Shown here one piece after another: positions 33,774-42,817 of a DNA stretch of 64,000 bases (position 1 is its first letter; every line of letters begins with the position of its first letter). The notes under the pieces were generated by a model. The model was not told the origin of the DNA. It did not search any database and worked only from the letters and a program-made list of their open reading frames with translations. Location of the stretch: the NCBI RefSeq assembly GCF_000744095.1, contig NZ_JQLI01000004.1, forward strand, positions 248,001-312,000. The letters are read 5' to 3'. Source of the stretch: Cupriavidus necator A5-1 (GTDB lineage: Bacteria; Pseudomonadota; Gammaproteobacteria; Burkholderiales; Burkholderiaceae). The position numbers were made by a program, and so were the translations under genes.

Positions 33774-35480
33774 ATGCATGCCATGCCCGACTCCGCGACG
33801 CCGGTCTACGCACCGCTGCGGCTCGATGATCCGGACGCGCATCCGTGGCAGGCAGCCTGCGATGCCGTGGTGGTGGGCCTCGGCGCAGCCGGCGCCTGCG
33901 CCGCGCTGGAAGCGGCGCAGGGAGGCGCGCGGGTGATCGTTGCCGAACGCTTTGAAGGCGGTGGCGCCAGCGCGAAGAGCGGCGGGGTGGTCTATGCCGG
34001 CGGCGGCACGCCGTACCAGTCCGCGGCGGGCTATGCCGATACCCCGCAGGCGATGGCGGATTACCTGCGCCAGGAGACCGGCGAAGTCGTCAGCGAGGCC
34101 ACGCTGCAGGCGTTCTGCGAGCGCAGCCGCGACATGATCGGCTGGCTGGAAAGCGTGGGCGTGCGCTTTGCCGCCACCGTGCCGCCGCGCAAGACCTCTT
34201 ATCCGGCGCAACCCTATTACCTCTACTACTCCGGCAACGAAGCGGTGGCCGCGTATGCGCAGCATGCCGCGCCGGCGCCGCGCGGTCACCGCGTGAAAGG
34301 CCCCGGCATGTCCGGCCGCACGCTGTATGGCGTGCTGCGCCGTGCCGTGCAGGCCCGGCCCGAAGTGACGGTGATGCGCCAGACCGCGGCGCGCCGGCTG
34401 ATCGTCGACAAAGACGGCACGGTCGTTGGCGTCGAGCTGTGGCAGGTGCCGCCGGGACGGCAGCAGAAGCGCCACGCCCGCCTGGCACGCATGGCCGAGC
34501 GCCTGCACAACGCCATGCCGGGGCTGGCCGACCTGCTGCGCCAGCGCGTGCTGCAGCTGGAGCTGCGCCATGCGCGCCCGGTCGCGGTGCGCACCGGCGC
34601 GGTGGTGCTGGCCACGGGCGGCTTTATCTTCAACCGCGCCATGGTGGCGCGCCACGCCGGCAAATACCTGCAGAACTGGCGCCTCGGCGCGACCGGCTGC
34701 GACGGCAGCGGCATCCGGCTCGGCGAGTCGGCCGGCGCAGCCACGCGGCACCTGGAGCGCGTATCGGCATGGCGCTTCATCAATCCGCCGTTCGACTGGG
34801 CGCGCGGCTGCGTGGTCGATGCGCAGGGCGCGCGCGTCGGCAACGAGGAAACCTACGGCGCTACACTGGGCCACGCCATCTGCGAACGGCACGACGGGCG
34901 GGCATGGCTGATTCTGAACCGCGACCTGGCGCGCGCCGCCTTGCGCGAATGCCTGGGCGGCCGGCTATGGGCATTCCAGGCCTTGCCCGCGGCGCTGCTG
35001 ATGCTTGGCGGTGCACGGCGCGCGGGCAGCCTCGAAGCCCTTGCCGACAAGCTGGGCATGCCTGGCGCTGCGCTGCGGGCTTCGCTGGATGCCTACAACG
35101 CCGCGGCTCGCGGCGAAATCGCGGACCCGGCCGGCAAGTCGGCGCAGATGTGCGCTTCGCTGGAACAGGGGCCCTGGCTCGCCGTCGACATCTCCGCCAA
35201 CAGCCGCGTCTTCCCCTGTCCGGCCATCACGCTGGGCGGCCTCTCGGTGGAAGAGTCCAGCGGCCGGGTGCTGGCCGCCGCCGGCGGCGCGCCCATTCCA
35301 GGCCTCTACGCCGTGGGCCGGACCGCCGTGGGCATTGCTTCCAACCACTACGTAAGCGGCCTGTCGCTTGCCGACTGCATCTGGTCGGGGCGCAACGCAG
35401 GCCGCCATCTAACACGACAGCCTGCCGGCCAGCGGCAGGCACACACCAACCAGGAGACCTCCCATGAGCCGACGTACTGA
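33774..35480 (+). CDS. tesI: KstD-family flavoprotein, candidate delta-4(5alpha) dehydrogenase
   Basis: A 568-residue FAD protein: AVVVGLGAAGACAALEA, then ERFEGGGASAKSGGVVYAGGG, and the C-terminal IASNHYVSGLSLADCIWSGRNAG. This end differs from tesH (no YPGAG) and is the form seen in delta-4(5alpha)-ketosteroid dehydrogenases and related proteins, so a TesI role acting on 5alpha-steroids is the best guess. The start 33774 follows GGGGAGCGCAAGC. Its last 17 bp overlap the next SDR gene. A second KstD of different specificity is the main alternative. Confidence 0.75.
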   Translation: MHAMPDSATPVYAPLRLDDPDAHPWQAACDAVVVGLGAAGACAALEAAQGGARVIVAERFEGGGASAKSGGVVYAGGGTPYQSAAGYADTPQAMADYLRQETGEVVSEATLQAFCERSRDMIGWLESVGVRFAATVPPRKTSYPAQPYYLYYSGNEAVAAYAQHAAPAPRGHRVKGPGMSGRTLYGVLRRAVQARPEVTVMRQTAARRLIVDKDGTVVGVELWQVPPGRQQKRHARLARMAERLHNAMPGLADLLRQRVLQLELRHARPVAVRTGAVVLATGGFIFNRAMVARHAGKYLQNWRLGATGCDGSGIRLGESAGAATRHLERVSAWRFINPPFDWARGCVVDAQGARVGNEETYGATLGHAICERHDGRAWLILNRDLARAALRECLGGRLWAFQALPAALLMLGGARRAGSLEALADKLGMPGAALRASLDAYNAAARGEIADPAGKSAQMCASLEQGPWLAVDISANSRVFPCPAITLGGLSVEESSGRVLAAAGGAPIPGLYAVGRTAVGIASNHYVSGLSLADCIWSGRNAGRHLTRQPAGQRQAHTNQETSHEPTY

Positions 35481-36228
35481 AGGAAAGATCGCCGTTGTCA
35501 CCGGGGCCGCCAGCGGCGTCGGCAAGGAAGACGCACTGCTGCTGGCGCGCGAAGGCGCGCGCGTGGTGCTGACCGACCTCAACGAGGAAGGGGGCCACGC
35601 CCTGGCGCGCGAGATCGGCGAGACTGCGCTGTTCGTGCCGCACGACATCGCCAGCGAAGCCGGCTGGCAGCAGGTGATGGCACGCACCGAGCAGCACTTC
35701 GGCACGCCGAACGTGCTGGTCAACAATGCCGCCATCCTGATGCTGGGCTCGGTCGAGGACACCACGCTGGAGCAATGGCAGCGCGTGATGCGCATCAACG
35801 CCGACGGCTACTTCCTCGGCTGCAAGTACGGCGTGGCTGCGATGAAGGCGGGCGGCGGCAGCATCGTCAATATGTCGTCGGTGGCGGCGCTGGGCGGCAT
35901 GGGCGCGTTCTGCGCCTACAGCGCCAGCAAGGGCGCGGTGGCCGCGCTGACGCGCGCCGTGGCGGGGCACTGCAAGCAGAACGGCTACCGCGTGCGCTGC
36001 AACTCGATCCATCCGGACGGCATCCTCACGCCGATGACCGCCGCTTTCCTGCCCGGCGGCGCCACGGCCCTGCCGGAGGAGGTAGGCGGCGCCGAACCGA
36101 TGCAGCGCATGTGCCATCCGCGCGACGTCGCCAATCTGGTGCTTTTCCTGGCTTCCGACGAAGCGCGCTTTATCAACGGCGCCGAACTGCGCATCGACAA
36201 CGCGCAAACCATCATGGGCGTGGCCTGA
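35464..36228 (+). CDS. 3beta/17beta-hydroxysteroid dehydrogenase (SDR)
   Basis: A 254-residue classical SDR with loop TGAASGVG, NNAA, Ser138/139, Tyr152 and Lys156 (YSASK). The run from RVRCNSIHPDG to the end (LVLFLASDEARFINGAELRIDN) closely follows the Comamonas testosteroni 3beta/17beta-HSD. Very similar to the SDR at 42020, so a duplicated pair. NAD-linked oxidation of steroid 3beta- or 17beta-hydroxyls is expected. The ATG lies inside the end of the preceding gene, with CAGGAGACCTCCC upstream. Confidence 0.85.
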   Translation: MSRRTEGKIAVVTGAASGVGKEDALLLAREGARVVLTDLNEEGGHALAREIGETALFVPHDIASEAGWQQVMARTEQHFGTPNVLVNNAAILMLGSVEDTTLEQWQRVMRINADGYFLGCKYGVAAMKAGGGSIVNMSSVAALGGMGAFCAYSASKGAVAALTRAVAGHCKQNGYRVRCNSIHPDGILTPMTAAFLPGGATALPEEVGGAEPMQRMCHPRDVANLVLFLASDEARFINGAELRIDNAQTIMGVA

Positions 36229-36255
36229 CGCCACCCAGAGCTGAAGAAGGACATC

Positions 36256-37308
36256 ATGGCGCCAGTGCAATTCCACCGGCTGCAGATCGCCGAAGTCGTC
36301 GCGGAAACGGACCAGGCGCATTCGCTGGTATTCGCGCTGCCGGACGGCCTGCACGATACCTTTGCCTACCGTCCCGGGCAGTTCCTGACCCTGCGCGTGC
36401 CCGTGGACGGCGTGCCGCTGCAGCGCTGCTATTCGCTGTCGAGCACGCCTGAGGTCGACTACGCCTTGCGCGTGACGATCAAGCGGGTGCAGAGCGGGCG
36501 CGTGTCCAACTGGATCTGCGACCACCTGGGCGCGGGCGATACGGTAGAGGTGATGCCGCCGGCCGGGGTCTTCACCCCGCCCACGTTGCATGGCGATTTC
36601 CTGCTGCTGGCCGGCGGTAGCGGCATCACGCCGGTGCTGTCGATCGCCAAGGCGGCGTTGCGCCACGGGCGCGGCGCGGTGACGCTGGTCTATGCCAACC
36701 GCGACGAGCGTTCCATCATCTTTCGCGAAGCGCTTGGGGAGCTGGCGCGGCGTTATCCCGGCCGCCTGCGCGTGATCCACTGGCTGGACAGCGTGCAGGG
36801 GGCGCCGACGCAGCGCCAGATCGAGGAACTGGTGCGGCCGTGGAGCCTGGCGGAATGCTTCGTCTGCGGTCCCGGGCCGTTCATGGACGCTGCCCAGGCC
36901 GCGCTGCAGGGGCTTGGCGTGCCGCGCGGGAAGCTGCATGTGGAGCGCTTTGTCTCCTTGCCCGATGTGTCGGTGGCCAAGGCTGTTGCCATGGAGCCAG
37001 CCGCGGCGGCCACCTCCGCGCCCGCCATGCGCGGCGCGGCGCTGAACGTGCAGCTCGACGGCGAGACCCACCAGGTCGGCGTGGCCCCGGACGAAACGGT
37101 GCTCGACGCCCTCCAGCGCGCCGGAGTGGCCGTCCCCAACTCCTGCCGCGCGGGCCTGTGCGGCGCCTGCATGTGCCAGGTGACGCAGGGCGACGTGACG
37201 CTCGGCGAAAACCATGTGCTCGACCGTGCCGACCTGGAAGCGGGCTGGACCCTGGCTTGCCAGGCGCGCCCTGCGAGCAGCGAGATCCACCTGAAGTTCC
37301 CGGATTGA
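36256..37308 (+). CDS. kshB: 3-ketosteroid 9alpha-hydroxylase reductase
   Basis: A 350-residue class IA oxygenase reductase: FAD motif RCYSLSS, NAD site AGGSGITPVLSI, FVCGPGPFMDA, and a C-terminal plant-type 2Fe-2S domain with CRAGLCGAC (Cys-x4-Cys-x2-Cys) and a final Cys in LACQARP. Domain order and length match KshB/HmpX. It passes electrons to the Rieske oxygenase KshA, which is not in this window. It sits 1 bp before fadD3. Confidence 0.9.
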   Translation: MAPVQFHRLQIAEVVAETDQAHSLVFALPDGLHDTFAYRPGQFLTLRVPVDGVPLQRCYSLSSTPEVDYALRVTIKRVQSGRVSNWICDHLGAGDTVEVMPPAGVFTPPTLHGDFLLLAGGSGITPVLSIAKAALRHGRGAVTLVYANRDERSIIFREALGELARRYPGRLRVIHWLDSVQGAPTQRQIEELVRPWSLAECFVCGPGPFMDAAQAALQGLGVPRGKLHVERFVSLPDVSVAKAVAMEPAAAATSAPAMRGAALNVQLDGETHQVGVAPDETVLDALQRAGVAVPNSCRAGLCGACMCQVTQGDVTLGENHVLDRADLEAGWTLACQARPASSEIHLKFPD

Positions 37309-37309
37309 C

Positions 37310-38941
37310 ATGACTCCATCTGACACCATCGACGCCATTGCGGCATCGGCCATCCTCGACGCCGCTGCAAACGAGGACATTGCCGCGACCATTCCCGAAC
37401 TGGTGCGGCGCGCGGCGCAGCGCCACGGCGAGCGCATCGCCATCCAAGAAGACGGGCTGCGCCTGAGCTACGCCGCGCTCGACGCCTGCCGCATGCAGGC
37501 AGGCCGGGCGCTGATGGCGCTCGGCGTGCAGCCGGGCGACCGTGTTGCCGTGTGGGCGCCAAACTTCTCCGAATGGATCATTGCGGCGCTGGCCACGCAC
37601 AGCGTGGGCGCGGCCCTGGTGCCGCTCAATACGCGCATGAAGGGCGCCGAAGTCGGTGCCGTGCTGGCCGACAGCGGCGCGCGCCTGCTGTTCTGCGTCG
37701 ATGACTTCCTCGGCGAAAGCTATCCGCAGATGCTCGCGCCGCACCGCCCCGCCACGCTGGAGCGGCTGGTGATCCTGCGGCCGGGGCAGGGCAGGGAACT
37801 GGGCGAGGGGGAGCTGGCATGGGAAGCCTTCCTCGAGCTGGCGCAGCAGGTGGACATGGCGGCATTCGCGCAGCGCGAGGCCGGCGTGCGCGGCGACACG
37901 CTGATGGACATCATGTTCACCTCGGGCACCACCGGGCGTCCCAAGGGCGTGATGACCGCCCACGCGCAGAACCTGCGCGCCATCGACGGCTGGGCCGCGA
38001 TCACGGGCGTGCGCGCCGGTGATCGCTACCTGATCGTCAATCCCTTCTTCCATACCTTCGGCTACAAGGCCGGCTGGCTCGCGGCGCTGTCGCGCGGGGC
38101 TACAGTGCTGCCCCATCTGGTGTTCGACGCCGAGGCCGTGATGACACGCGTGGAGAACGAACGCATCACCGTGCTGCCCGGACCGCCGACGCTCTACCAG
38201 ACACTGCTCAACGCGCCGCGCCTGCGCGAGTTCGACCTGTCTTCGCTGCGCATCGCGGTGACCGGCGCGTCGGCGATCGCGCCCGTGCTGATCCAGCGCA
38301 TGCGCGACGAGCTGGGATTCGACACTGTCATCACCGGCTATGGCCTGACCGAGTCGTGCGGCTTTGCCACGCTGACCTGCTCCGGCGACGATGCCGGGAC
38401 GGTCGCCGGCACCTCGGGCCGCCCCATGCCAGGCATCGAGATCCGCTGCGTCGACGAGCAGGGGCAGCCCGTGGCCACCGGCGAGCCGGGCGAGGTATTG
38501 GTGCGCGGCTACAACGTGATGCAGGGCTACTTCGGCCTGCCCGAAGCCTCGGCAGAAGCCGTCGACGGCGACGGCTGGCTGCACACCGGCGATGTCGGCA
38601 CGCTCGATGCGCGCGGCTACCTGCGCATCACCGATCGCATCAAGGACATGTTTATCGTGGGTGGCTTCAACTGCTACCCGGCGGAAGTAGAGAAGCTGCT
38701 GACGGCACATGCGGCGGTGGCCCAGGTGGCGGTGGTGGGCATGCCGCATGAACGGCTCGGCGAGGTCGGCCGCGCCTATGTGGTGCTGCGCCACGGCGCC
38801 CGGCTGGAGGCCGAAACCCTGATTGCGTGGGCGCGTCGGCAGATGGCCAACTACAAGGTGCCGCGCGAGGTCGTGTTCGTGCCGTCGCTGCCGGTCAGCG
38901 CGGCCGGCAAGGTGCTGAAGTACCAGTTGCGCGAAGCTTGA
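37310..38941 (+). CDS. fadD3: HIP-CoA synthetase (acyl-CoA ligase)
   Basis: A 543-residue adenylate-forming ligase: AMP-binding MFTSGTTGRPKGVMT, GYGLTES, HTGDVGTLD, IKDMFIVGGFN, and the C-terminal catalytic Lys in SAAGKVLKY. Placed with kshB and tesA genes it fits FadD3, which activates the C/D-ring acid HIP left after TesD. A ligase for a steroid side chain is the alternative. Starts 1 bp after the kshB stop, so tightly coupled. Confidence 0.83.
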   Translation: MTPSDTIDAIAASAILDAAANEDIAATIPELVRRAAQRHGERIAIQEDGLRLSYAALDACRMQAGRALMALGVQPGDRVAVWAPNFSEWIIAALATHSVGAALVPLNTRMKGAEVGAVLADSGARLLFCVDDFLGESYPQMLAPHRPATLERLVILRPGQGRELGEGELAWEAFLELAQQVDMAAFAQREAGVRGDTLMDIMFTSGTTGRPKGVMTAHAQNLRAIDGWAAITGVRAGDRYLIVNPFFHTFGYKAGWLAALSRGATVLPHLVFDAEAVMTRVENERITVLPGPPTLYQTLLNAPRLREFDLSSLRIAVTGASAIAPVLIQRMRDELGFDTVITGYGLTESCGFATLTCSGDDAGTVAGTSGRPMPGIEIRCVDEQGQPVATGEPGEVLVRGYNVMQGYFGLPEASAEAVDGDGWLHTGDVGTLDARGYLRITDRIKDMFIVGGFNCYPAEVEKLLTAHAAVAQVAVVGMPHERLGEVGRAYVVLRHGARLEAETLIAWARRQMANYKVPREVVFVPSLPVSAAGKVLKYQLREA

Positions 38942-38958
38942 TCCAACGAGGAACCACC

Positions 38959-39405
38959 ATGACCGATATCGCTACCATTGCCGACCGCCTCGCGCGGCTG
39001 GAAGCCGCCGATGCGATCCGCGCGCTCAAGCTGCGTTACCTGCGTGCGTGCGACGACAAGGACCCTGACGGGATGCGCGCGTGCTTCGTGCCCGACAACG
39101 CGCATATCCACTATGACCGTATCGGCAGCTTTGCCGGGCGTGAGCTGCTGGTGCAGTGCTTTGCGGAGCTGGCGTGCCGGCCGACGCTGCGGGAGATGCA
39201 TTTTGCGGGGCAGGGGGATATCTGCGTGCTGGATGAGGATACGGCGCGGGGTAGCTGGGATCTGGCTTACCTGGCGCTGGATGATGCCAGTGGTTCGCGC
39301 TCGTTCCTGACGGGGCGCTATGCGGACGAGTATGTGCGGATTGATGGTGCGTGGATGATCCGGTCGACGGTATTCAAGACTGGATTGTTGTCGCAGGGCG
39401 AGTAG
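38959..39405 (+). CDS. SnoaL/NTF2-like protein, candidate steroid dehydratase
   Basis: A 148-residue NTF2-fold protein of the SnoaL_4 (scytalone dehydratase-like) type. Tyr27 and Asp32 (YLRACD) and His81 (EMHFAG) have the spacing of the catalytic Tyr, Asp and His of the bile acid 7alpha-dehydratase BaiE, as I recall that enzyme. Last gene of the tesA2 operon, 17 bp after fadD3. Elimination of a ring hydroxyl is possible; a hydratase or binding role cannot be excluded. Confidence 0.75.
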   Translation: MTDIATIADRLARLEAADAIRALKLRYLRACDDKDPDGMRACFVPDNAHIHYDRIGSFAGRELLVQCFAELACRPTLREMHFAGQGDICVLDEDTARGSWDLAYLALDDASGSRSFLTGRYADEYVRIDGAWMIRSTVFKTGLLSQGE

Positions 39406-39492
39406 GAGAGGGGACCGGCCTGTGGTAGTTCGAACAGCGTCGTCCTGCGTTGCCGCTTGCTTACGAGATTGCGACCACGCCAGCAGCAAGCA

Positions 39493-39607
39493 CCCCTCTC
39501 CCGCTTGCGGGAGAGGGGGGAGAGGGCAGGCGCGTGCCTCGCGATATGGCGTGTTGGTCCGCGACGTCCTGCCCTCACCCTAACCCTCTCCCGCAAGCGG
39601 GAGAGGG
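39493..39607. repeat. REP-like hairpin pair
   Basis: Two copies of the CCCCTCTCCCGC hairpin (39493-39518 with TT loop; 39584-39607 with AA loop), about 65 bp apart, in the convergent gap between the tesA2 operon and an SDR. The flanks TGTGGTAGTTCGAAC also recur on both sides (39421 and 39615). Confidence 0.85.
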
Positions 39608-39648
39608 GACCGGCCTGTGGTAGTTCGAACGGCGTCTCACCCCAATCG

Positions 39649-40515
39649 CTATTCAACGATCGCCGGATGCACCGGCGGCGGCCCGCCCAGCACCTGCCGG
39701 TACGACGGCGGCTGCAGACCCTCCGCATCGACAATGCCATAGGCCAGCGCCGCCTCGGCGCAGATCAGCACCTGGCCGGATTTCTCCAGCAGCCTGGGGT
39801 CGCGGTACAGCGCATCAATGACCTTGCCCGTGAACTCCGGCGTCTCCGCCACCGGCGCGAACGACGCGTACTTGTCGGGATGCTGTTCCCACACGCGCTG
39901 CGTGCGCGCCGTGCGCAGCGGCCCCATCCACAACGACACCGCCGCGACGCCGTGGGGCCGCAGGTCGACCGCCATGTCGTGCGCGAACTTGTCGAGGCCG
40001 GCTTTCTGCGCGCCATAGGCCGGCCCGTGCATATAGCAGTTGGCGCCGAATGACGAGGTGAACACGATCAGCCCGCGCCCCTGCGCCGCCATTATCGGCG
40101 CGGCGTGCCAGCTGGCCACGTACCCCGATCGCAGGCCGACGTCGAGAATGCCTGCCATCTCCAGCGGCTTCTGCCAGAACGGGCCCGGCATGATCAGCTC
40201 GTCGTGCAGGAAGGTCGCGTTGTTGACGAGGATATCGATGCGTCCTGACTCTTCCCGCACGCGCTCGAACAGCCGCGCCACCTGCGCGTCATCGCCATGG
40301 TCGCACGCCACCGCGATGCCGCGCCCGCCCAGCGCATCGATCTCGCGCGCCGTGGCGTGGATGGTGCCGGGCAGCGGCGCGCTGCCTTCCTGCACCGTGC
40401 GCCCGGTCACGTACACCGTGGCGCCTGCCGCGCCGAGTGCGAGCGCAATGCCCTTGCCGGCACCGCGCGAGCCACCCGTGACGACCGCGACGATGGCCTG
40501 TTCCGCCTGCTTCAT
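39649..40515 (-). CDS. SDR-family oxidoreductase
   Basis: A 288-residue SDR with loop TGGSRGAG at 13-20, NNAT, Ser154/155, Tyr167 and Lys171 (YGAQK), and an extended C-terminus (LICAEAALAYGIVD). This resembles the HSDL2/DHRS1-like group rather than FabG. The start 40515 follows ACAGGAGGCAGAT. It is divergent from a SnoaL gene, with a separate regulon operator for each. Confidence 0.83.
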   Translation of the reverse strand: MKQAEQAIVAVVTGGSRGAGKGIALALGAAGATVYVTGRTVQEGSAPLPGTIHATAREIDALGGRGIAVACDHGDDAQVARLFERVREESGRIDILVNNATFLHDELIMPGPFWQKPLEMAGILDVGLRSGYVASWHAAPIMAAQGRGLIVFTSSFGANCYMHGPAYGAQKAGLDKFAHDMAVDLRPHGVAAVSLWMGPLRTARTQRVWEQHPDKYASFAPVAETPEFTGKVIDALYRDPRLLEKSGQVLICAEAALAYGIVDAEGLQPPSYRQVLGGPPPVHPAIVE

Positions 40516-40573
40516 ATCTGCCTCCTGTGTGTGTGTTGCGCAGGCCCCGGTCGGGGCCGCCCACGCCCCTCGA

Positions 40574-40617
40574 AGCTTGGGGGGCGCACACGATCGGTAC
40601 ATCCTTCGTTTGGACTA
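40574..40617 (-). promoter_or_regulatory. regulon operator and -10 for SDR at 39649
   Basis: Reverse-strand TAGTCCAAACGAAGGAT (40601-40617), with CAAGCT at 40574-40579 starting 30.5 bp from the dyad centre. The first half-site is exact, the second degenerate. Confidence 0.58.
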
Positions 40618-40635
40618 AACGGCGCCCTGTCCGGC

Positions 40636-40679
40636 TACTCCACGCGGACGATGGCCGCCGGCGCGGCAGGGCCGACGAT
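40636..40679 (+). promoter_or_regulatory. regulon operator and -10 for SnoaL-SDR-SDR
   Basis: TACTCCACGCGGACGAT (40636-40652), followed by GACGAT (40674-40679), 30.5 bp from the dyad centre. Only 35 bp from the divergent site. Confidence 0.65.
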
Positions 40680-40712
40680 AGTCGCCATCTCAACCAAGGA
40701 GTGAGCCTGGCC

Positions 40713-41132
40713 ATGTCCGAACTGGAACACAAGCAAGCCATCCACGCCCTGACCTGCCGCTATGCGCAGGCGGTGGACCGGCGCGATTTCCCCAAGCTGG
40801 CGGATCTGTTCACGCCGGACGCGCGGCTGTGCGGGCCGGGCTTCCGCATGAACGGAGCGCAGGCCATCGTTGACGGCATGGCATCGCTCGGCCAGTACAG
40901 CGCCACGCAACATCACGTGCACCAGCAGCTGGTTGAAGTCGATGGCGAAACCGCGGCCGGCGAGACCTATTGCATTGCCAGTCACCTCTATGAACAGGAC
41001 AACGTGCCACGCAAGCTGGACTGGGGCATCCGCTACCAGGATCGCTTTGTGCAATGGCGCGGCCAGTGGCGCATTGCAGCGCGCGAACTGGTGGTGGACT
41101 GGACGCAGGACCTGCCGTTGCGAGGCGCATGA
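40713..41132 (+). CDS. SnoaL/NTF2-like protein, candidate bile acid dehydratase
   Basis: A 139-residue NTF2-fold protein: Tyr17 and Asp22 (YAQAVD), then His70 in HHVHQQ and a C-terminal WRIAARELVVDW. The Tyr-Asp-His spacing (5 and 53) equals that of BaiE as I recall it (Tyr30, Asp35, His83), which supports a dehydratase of the SnoaL_4 group, such as the 7alpha-dehydration of bile acids. First gene of an operon with two SDRs; the stop overlaps the next start (ATGA). Function is inference. Confidence 0.75.
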   Translation: MSELEHKQAIHALTCRYAQAVDRRDFPKLADLFTPDARLCGPGFRMNGAQAIVDGMASLGQYSATQHHVHQQLVEVDGETAAGETYCIASHLYEQDNVPRKLDWGIRYQDRFVQWRGQWRIAARELVVDWTQDLPLRGA

Positions 41133-41986
41133 TGACGACGAATCGCGTACTCGAAGGCAAGACAGCGCTCGTCACCGGCGGCGCAGGGGGCATTGGTGCA
41201 GCCAGTGCGCTGGCGCTGCTGCGCGATGGTGCAGCGGTGGTCCTGATGGGGCGGCGGCGCGAAGCGCTGGAAACGGCACGGCGCAGCATGTGTGTGGAGG
41301 TTCCCGGCGCCACGATTGAAATCCATGTCGGCGATGCCTGCAGTGCTGACCATGTCCAGGCCGCACTGCAGCAGACGTGGGAACTGAACCAGCGGCTCGA
41401 TATCGTCGTGGCGACGGTCGGAGGCGGCGGCTTCCGTCCGCTGCTGATGCATGACGCCACATCGCTGATGGCGGAGCTGGAGCTGAACATCGCCAGCGCG
41501 TTCCTGGCGGTGCGCCACGCGTCACCGCTGATGGCGTCCCAGGGCGGGGCCATCGTCTGCATCTCGTCGAACGCGGCGCGCATGACCTGCCGCTGGCTGT
41601 CGGCGTACTGCGCGGCCAAGGCGGGTCTGGAAGCGTTTGTGCGCGCTGCCGCCGAGGAGCTCGCGGGATGCGGCATCCGCGTCAATGCGGTGCGGCCGGG
41701 TCTCACACGCTCCGGCGCGACCGGCCCGATGTTCGACAACCCGGCGATGCTGGACAAGTTCGTCGCGCAGATGCCGCTGGGCCGCGCCGGCGAACCGGAC
41801 GACATCGCCAGTGCGGTGCGCTACCTGGCCGGGCCGGAATCGAGCTGGGTGACCGGGCAGAGCTTCGCCGTCGATGGCGGCAGCGAGCTGCGCGGCAATC
41901 CCATCCTCGATGAAACCGTGGCTGCCGTGTATGGCGAAGCCGCGCTGCGCGCGGTGCTGGCCGGCAGGATTCCCGACGCCGGCTGA
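41129..41986 (+). CDS. SDR-family oxidoreductase
   Basis: A 285-residue SDR: loop TGGAGGIG, Ser146/147, Tyr160 and Lys164 (YCAAK), VDGG near the end, and a 25-residue tail. The NNAG motif is replaced by ATVGGGG, which is unusual. Coupled to the SnoaL gene by a 4-bp overlap, so both may act on one substrate, for example oxidation next to a dehydration step. Confidence 0.83.
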   Translation: MMTTNRVLEGKTALVTGGAGGIGAASALALLRDGAAVVLMGRRREALETARRSMCVEVPGATIEIHVGDACSADHVQAALQQTWELNQRLDIVVATVGGGGFRPLLMHDATSLMAELELNIASAFLAVRHASPLMASQGGAIVCISSNAARMTCRWLSAYCAAKAGLEAFVRAAAEELAGCGIRVNAVRPGLTRSGATGPMFDNPAMLDKFVAQMPLGRAGEPDDIASAVRYLAGPESSWVTGQSFAVDGGSELRGNPILDETVAAVYGEAALRAVLAGRIPDAG

Positions 41987-42019
41987 CCTAGACGGATTGA
42001 CGACCCAAGGAGCAAAACG

Positions 42020-42778
42020 ATGAATCAAGTTGAAGACAAGGTCGCGCTGGTGACCGGGGCGGCCAGCGGGGTAGGGCGCGCCGACGCGCTGCTGCTGGCG
42101 GCCGAAGGCGCGCGCGTCATCCTCAGCGATGTCAACGAGGAGGCCGGGCAGGCGCTGGCGCGCGAGATCGGCGACGCGGCACTGTTCGTGCGCCACGACA
42201 TTGCCCGCGAGGAGGACTGGCGCGCGGCCATGGCCGCCGCGCAGGACCGCTTCGGCCGGCTCGATGTACTGGTCAATAATGCGGCCATCTGTCCGCTCGG
42301 ATCGATCGAGGAAACGTCGCTCGACACCTGGCGGCAGGTCATGCGCGTCAATGCCGACGGCTATTTCCTCGGCTGCAAGTTCGGCGTGCAGGCGATGAAG
42401 GGCAATCCGGCCGGCGGCTCCATCGTGGTGATGTCGTCCGTGGCGGCGCTCGGGGGCCTGCCGATGATGTGCGCATACAGCGGCGCGAAAGGTGCCGTCA
42501 CCGCGCTGACGCGCAGCGTGGCCGTGCACTGCAAGCGCAACGGCTACCGGATCCGCTGCAACTCGATCCACCCTGATGGCGTCTGGACGCCGATGACGCA
42601 GGCGCTGGTGCCGGACCTGGATCCTGCTGCGCTTGGCATCGGCACTGATCCGATGGCGCGCATGTGCCAGCCGGAGGAAGTTGCCAACCTGGTCCTGTTC
42701 CTGGCTTCCGACGCATCGCGGTTTATCAACGGGGCGGAATTGCGCATCGATAACGCGCAGCTAATCTCATCGCTGTAA
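42020..42778 (+). CDS. 3beta/17beta-hydroxysteroid dehydrogenase (SDR), second copy
   Basis: A 252-residue classical SDR, a close paralogue of the one at 35464: TGAASGVG, SDVNEEAGQALAREIG, HDIAREEDW, Ser139/140, Tyr153, Lys157, then CNSIHPDG and LVLFLASDASRFINGAELRIDN. Like that copy it resembles Comamonas 3beta/17beta-HSD. The two may differ in position or stereochemistry. Starts 33 bp after the preceding SDR with AAGGAGCAAAACG. Confidence 0.85.
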   Translation: MNQVEDKVALVTGAASGVGRADALLLAAEGARVILSDVNEEAGQALAREIGDAALFVRHDIAREEDWRAAMAAAQDRFGRLDVLVNNAAICPLGSIEETSLDTWRQVMRVNADGYFLGCKFGVQAMKGNPAGGSIVVMSSVAALGGLPMMCAYSGAKGAVTALTRSVAVHCKRNGYRIRCNSIHPDGVWTPMTQALVPDLDPAALGIGTDPMARMCQPEEVANLVLFLASDASRFINGAELRIDNAQLISSL

Positions 42779-42787
42779 GGCCCGGGA

Positions 42788-42813
42788 CGGCGGCCGGTTT
42801 GCGCCGGCCGCCG
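42788..42813. terminator. GC-rich hairpin between convergent genes
   Basis: A perfect 10-bp stem (CGGCGGCCGG and CCGGCCGCCG) with loop TTTGCG lies between the SDR stop (42778) and the convergent gene's stop (42818). No T-run, but the position suits a bidirectional terminator. Confidence 0.6.
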
Positions 42814-42817
42814 GTGA

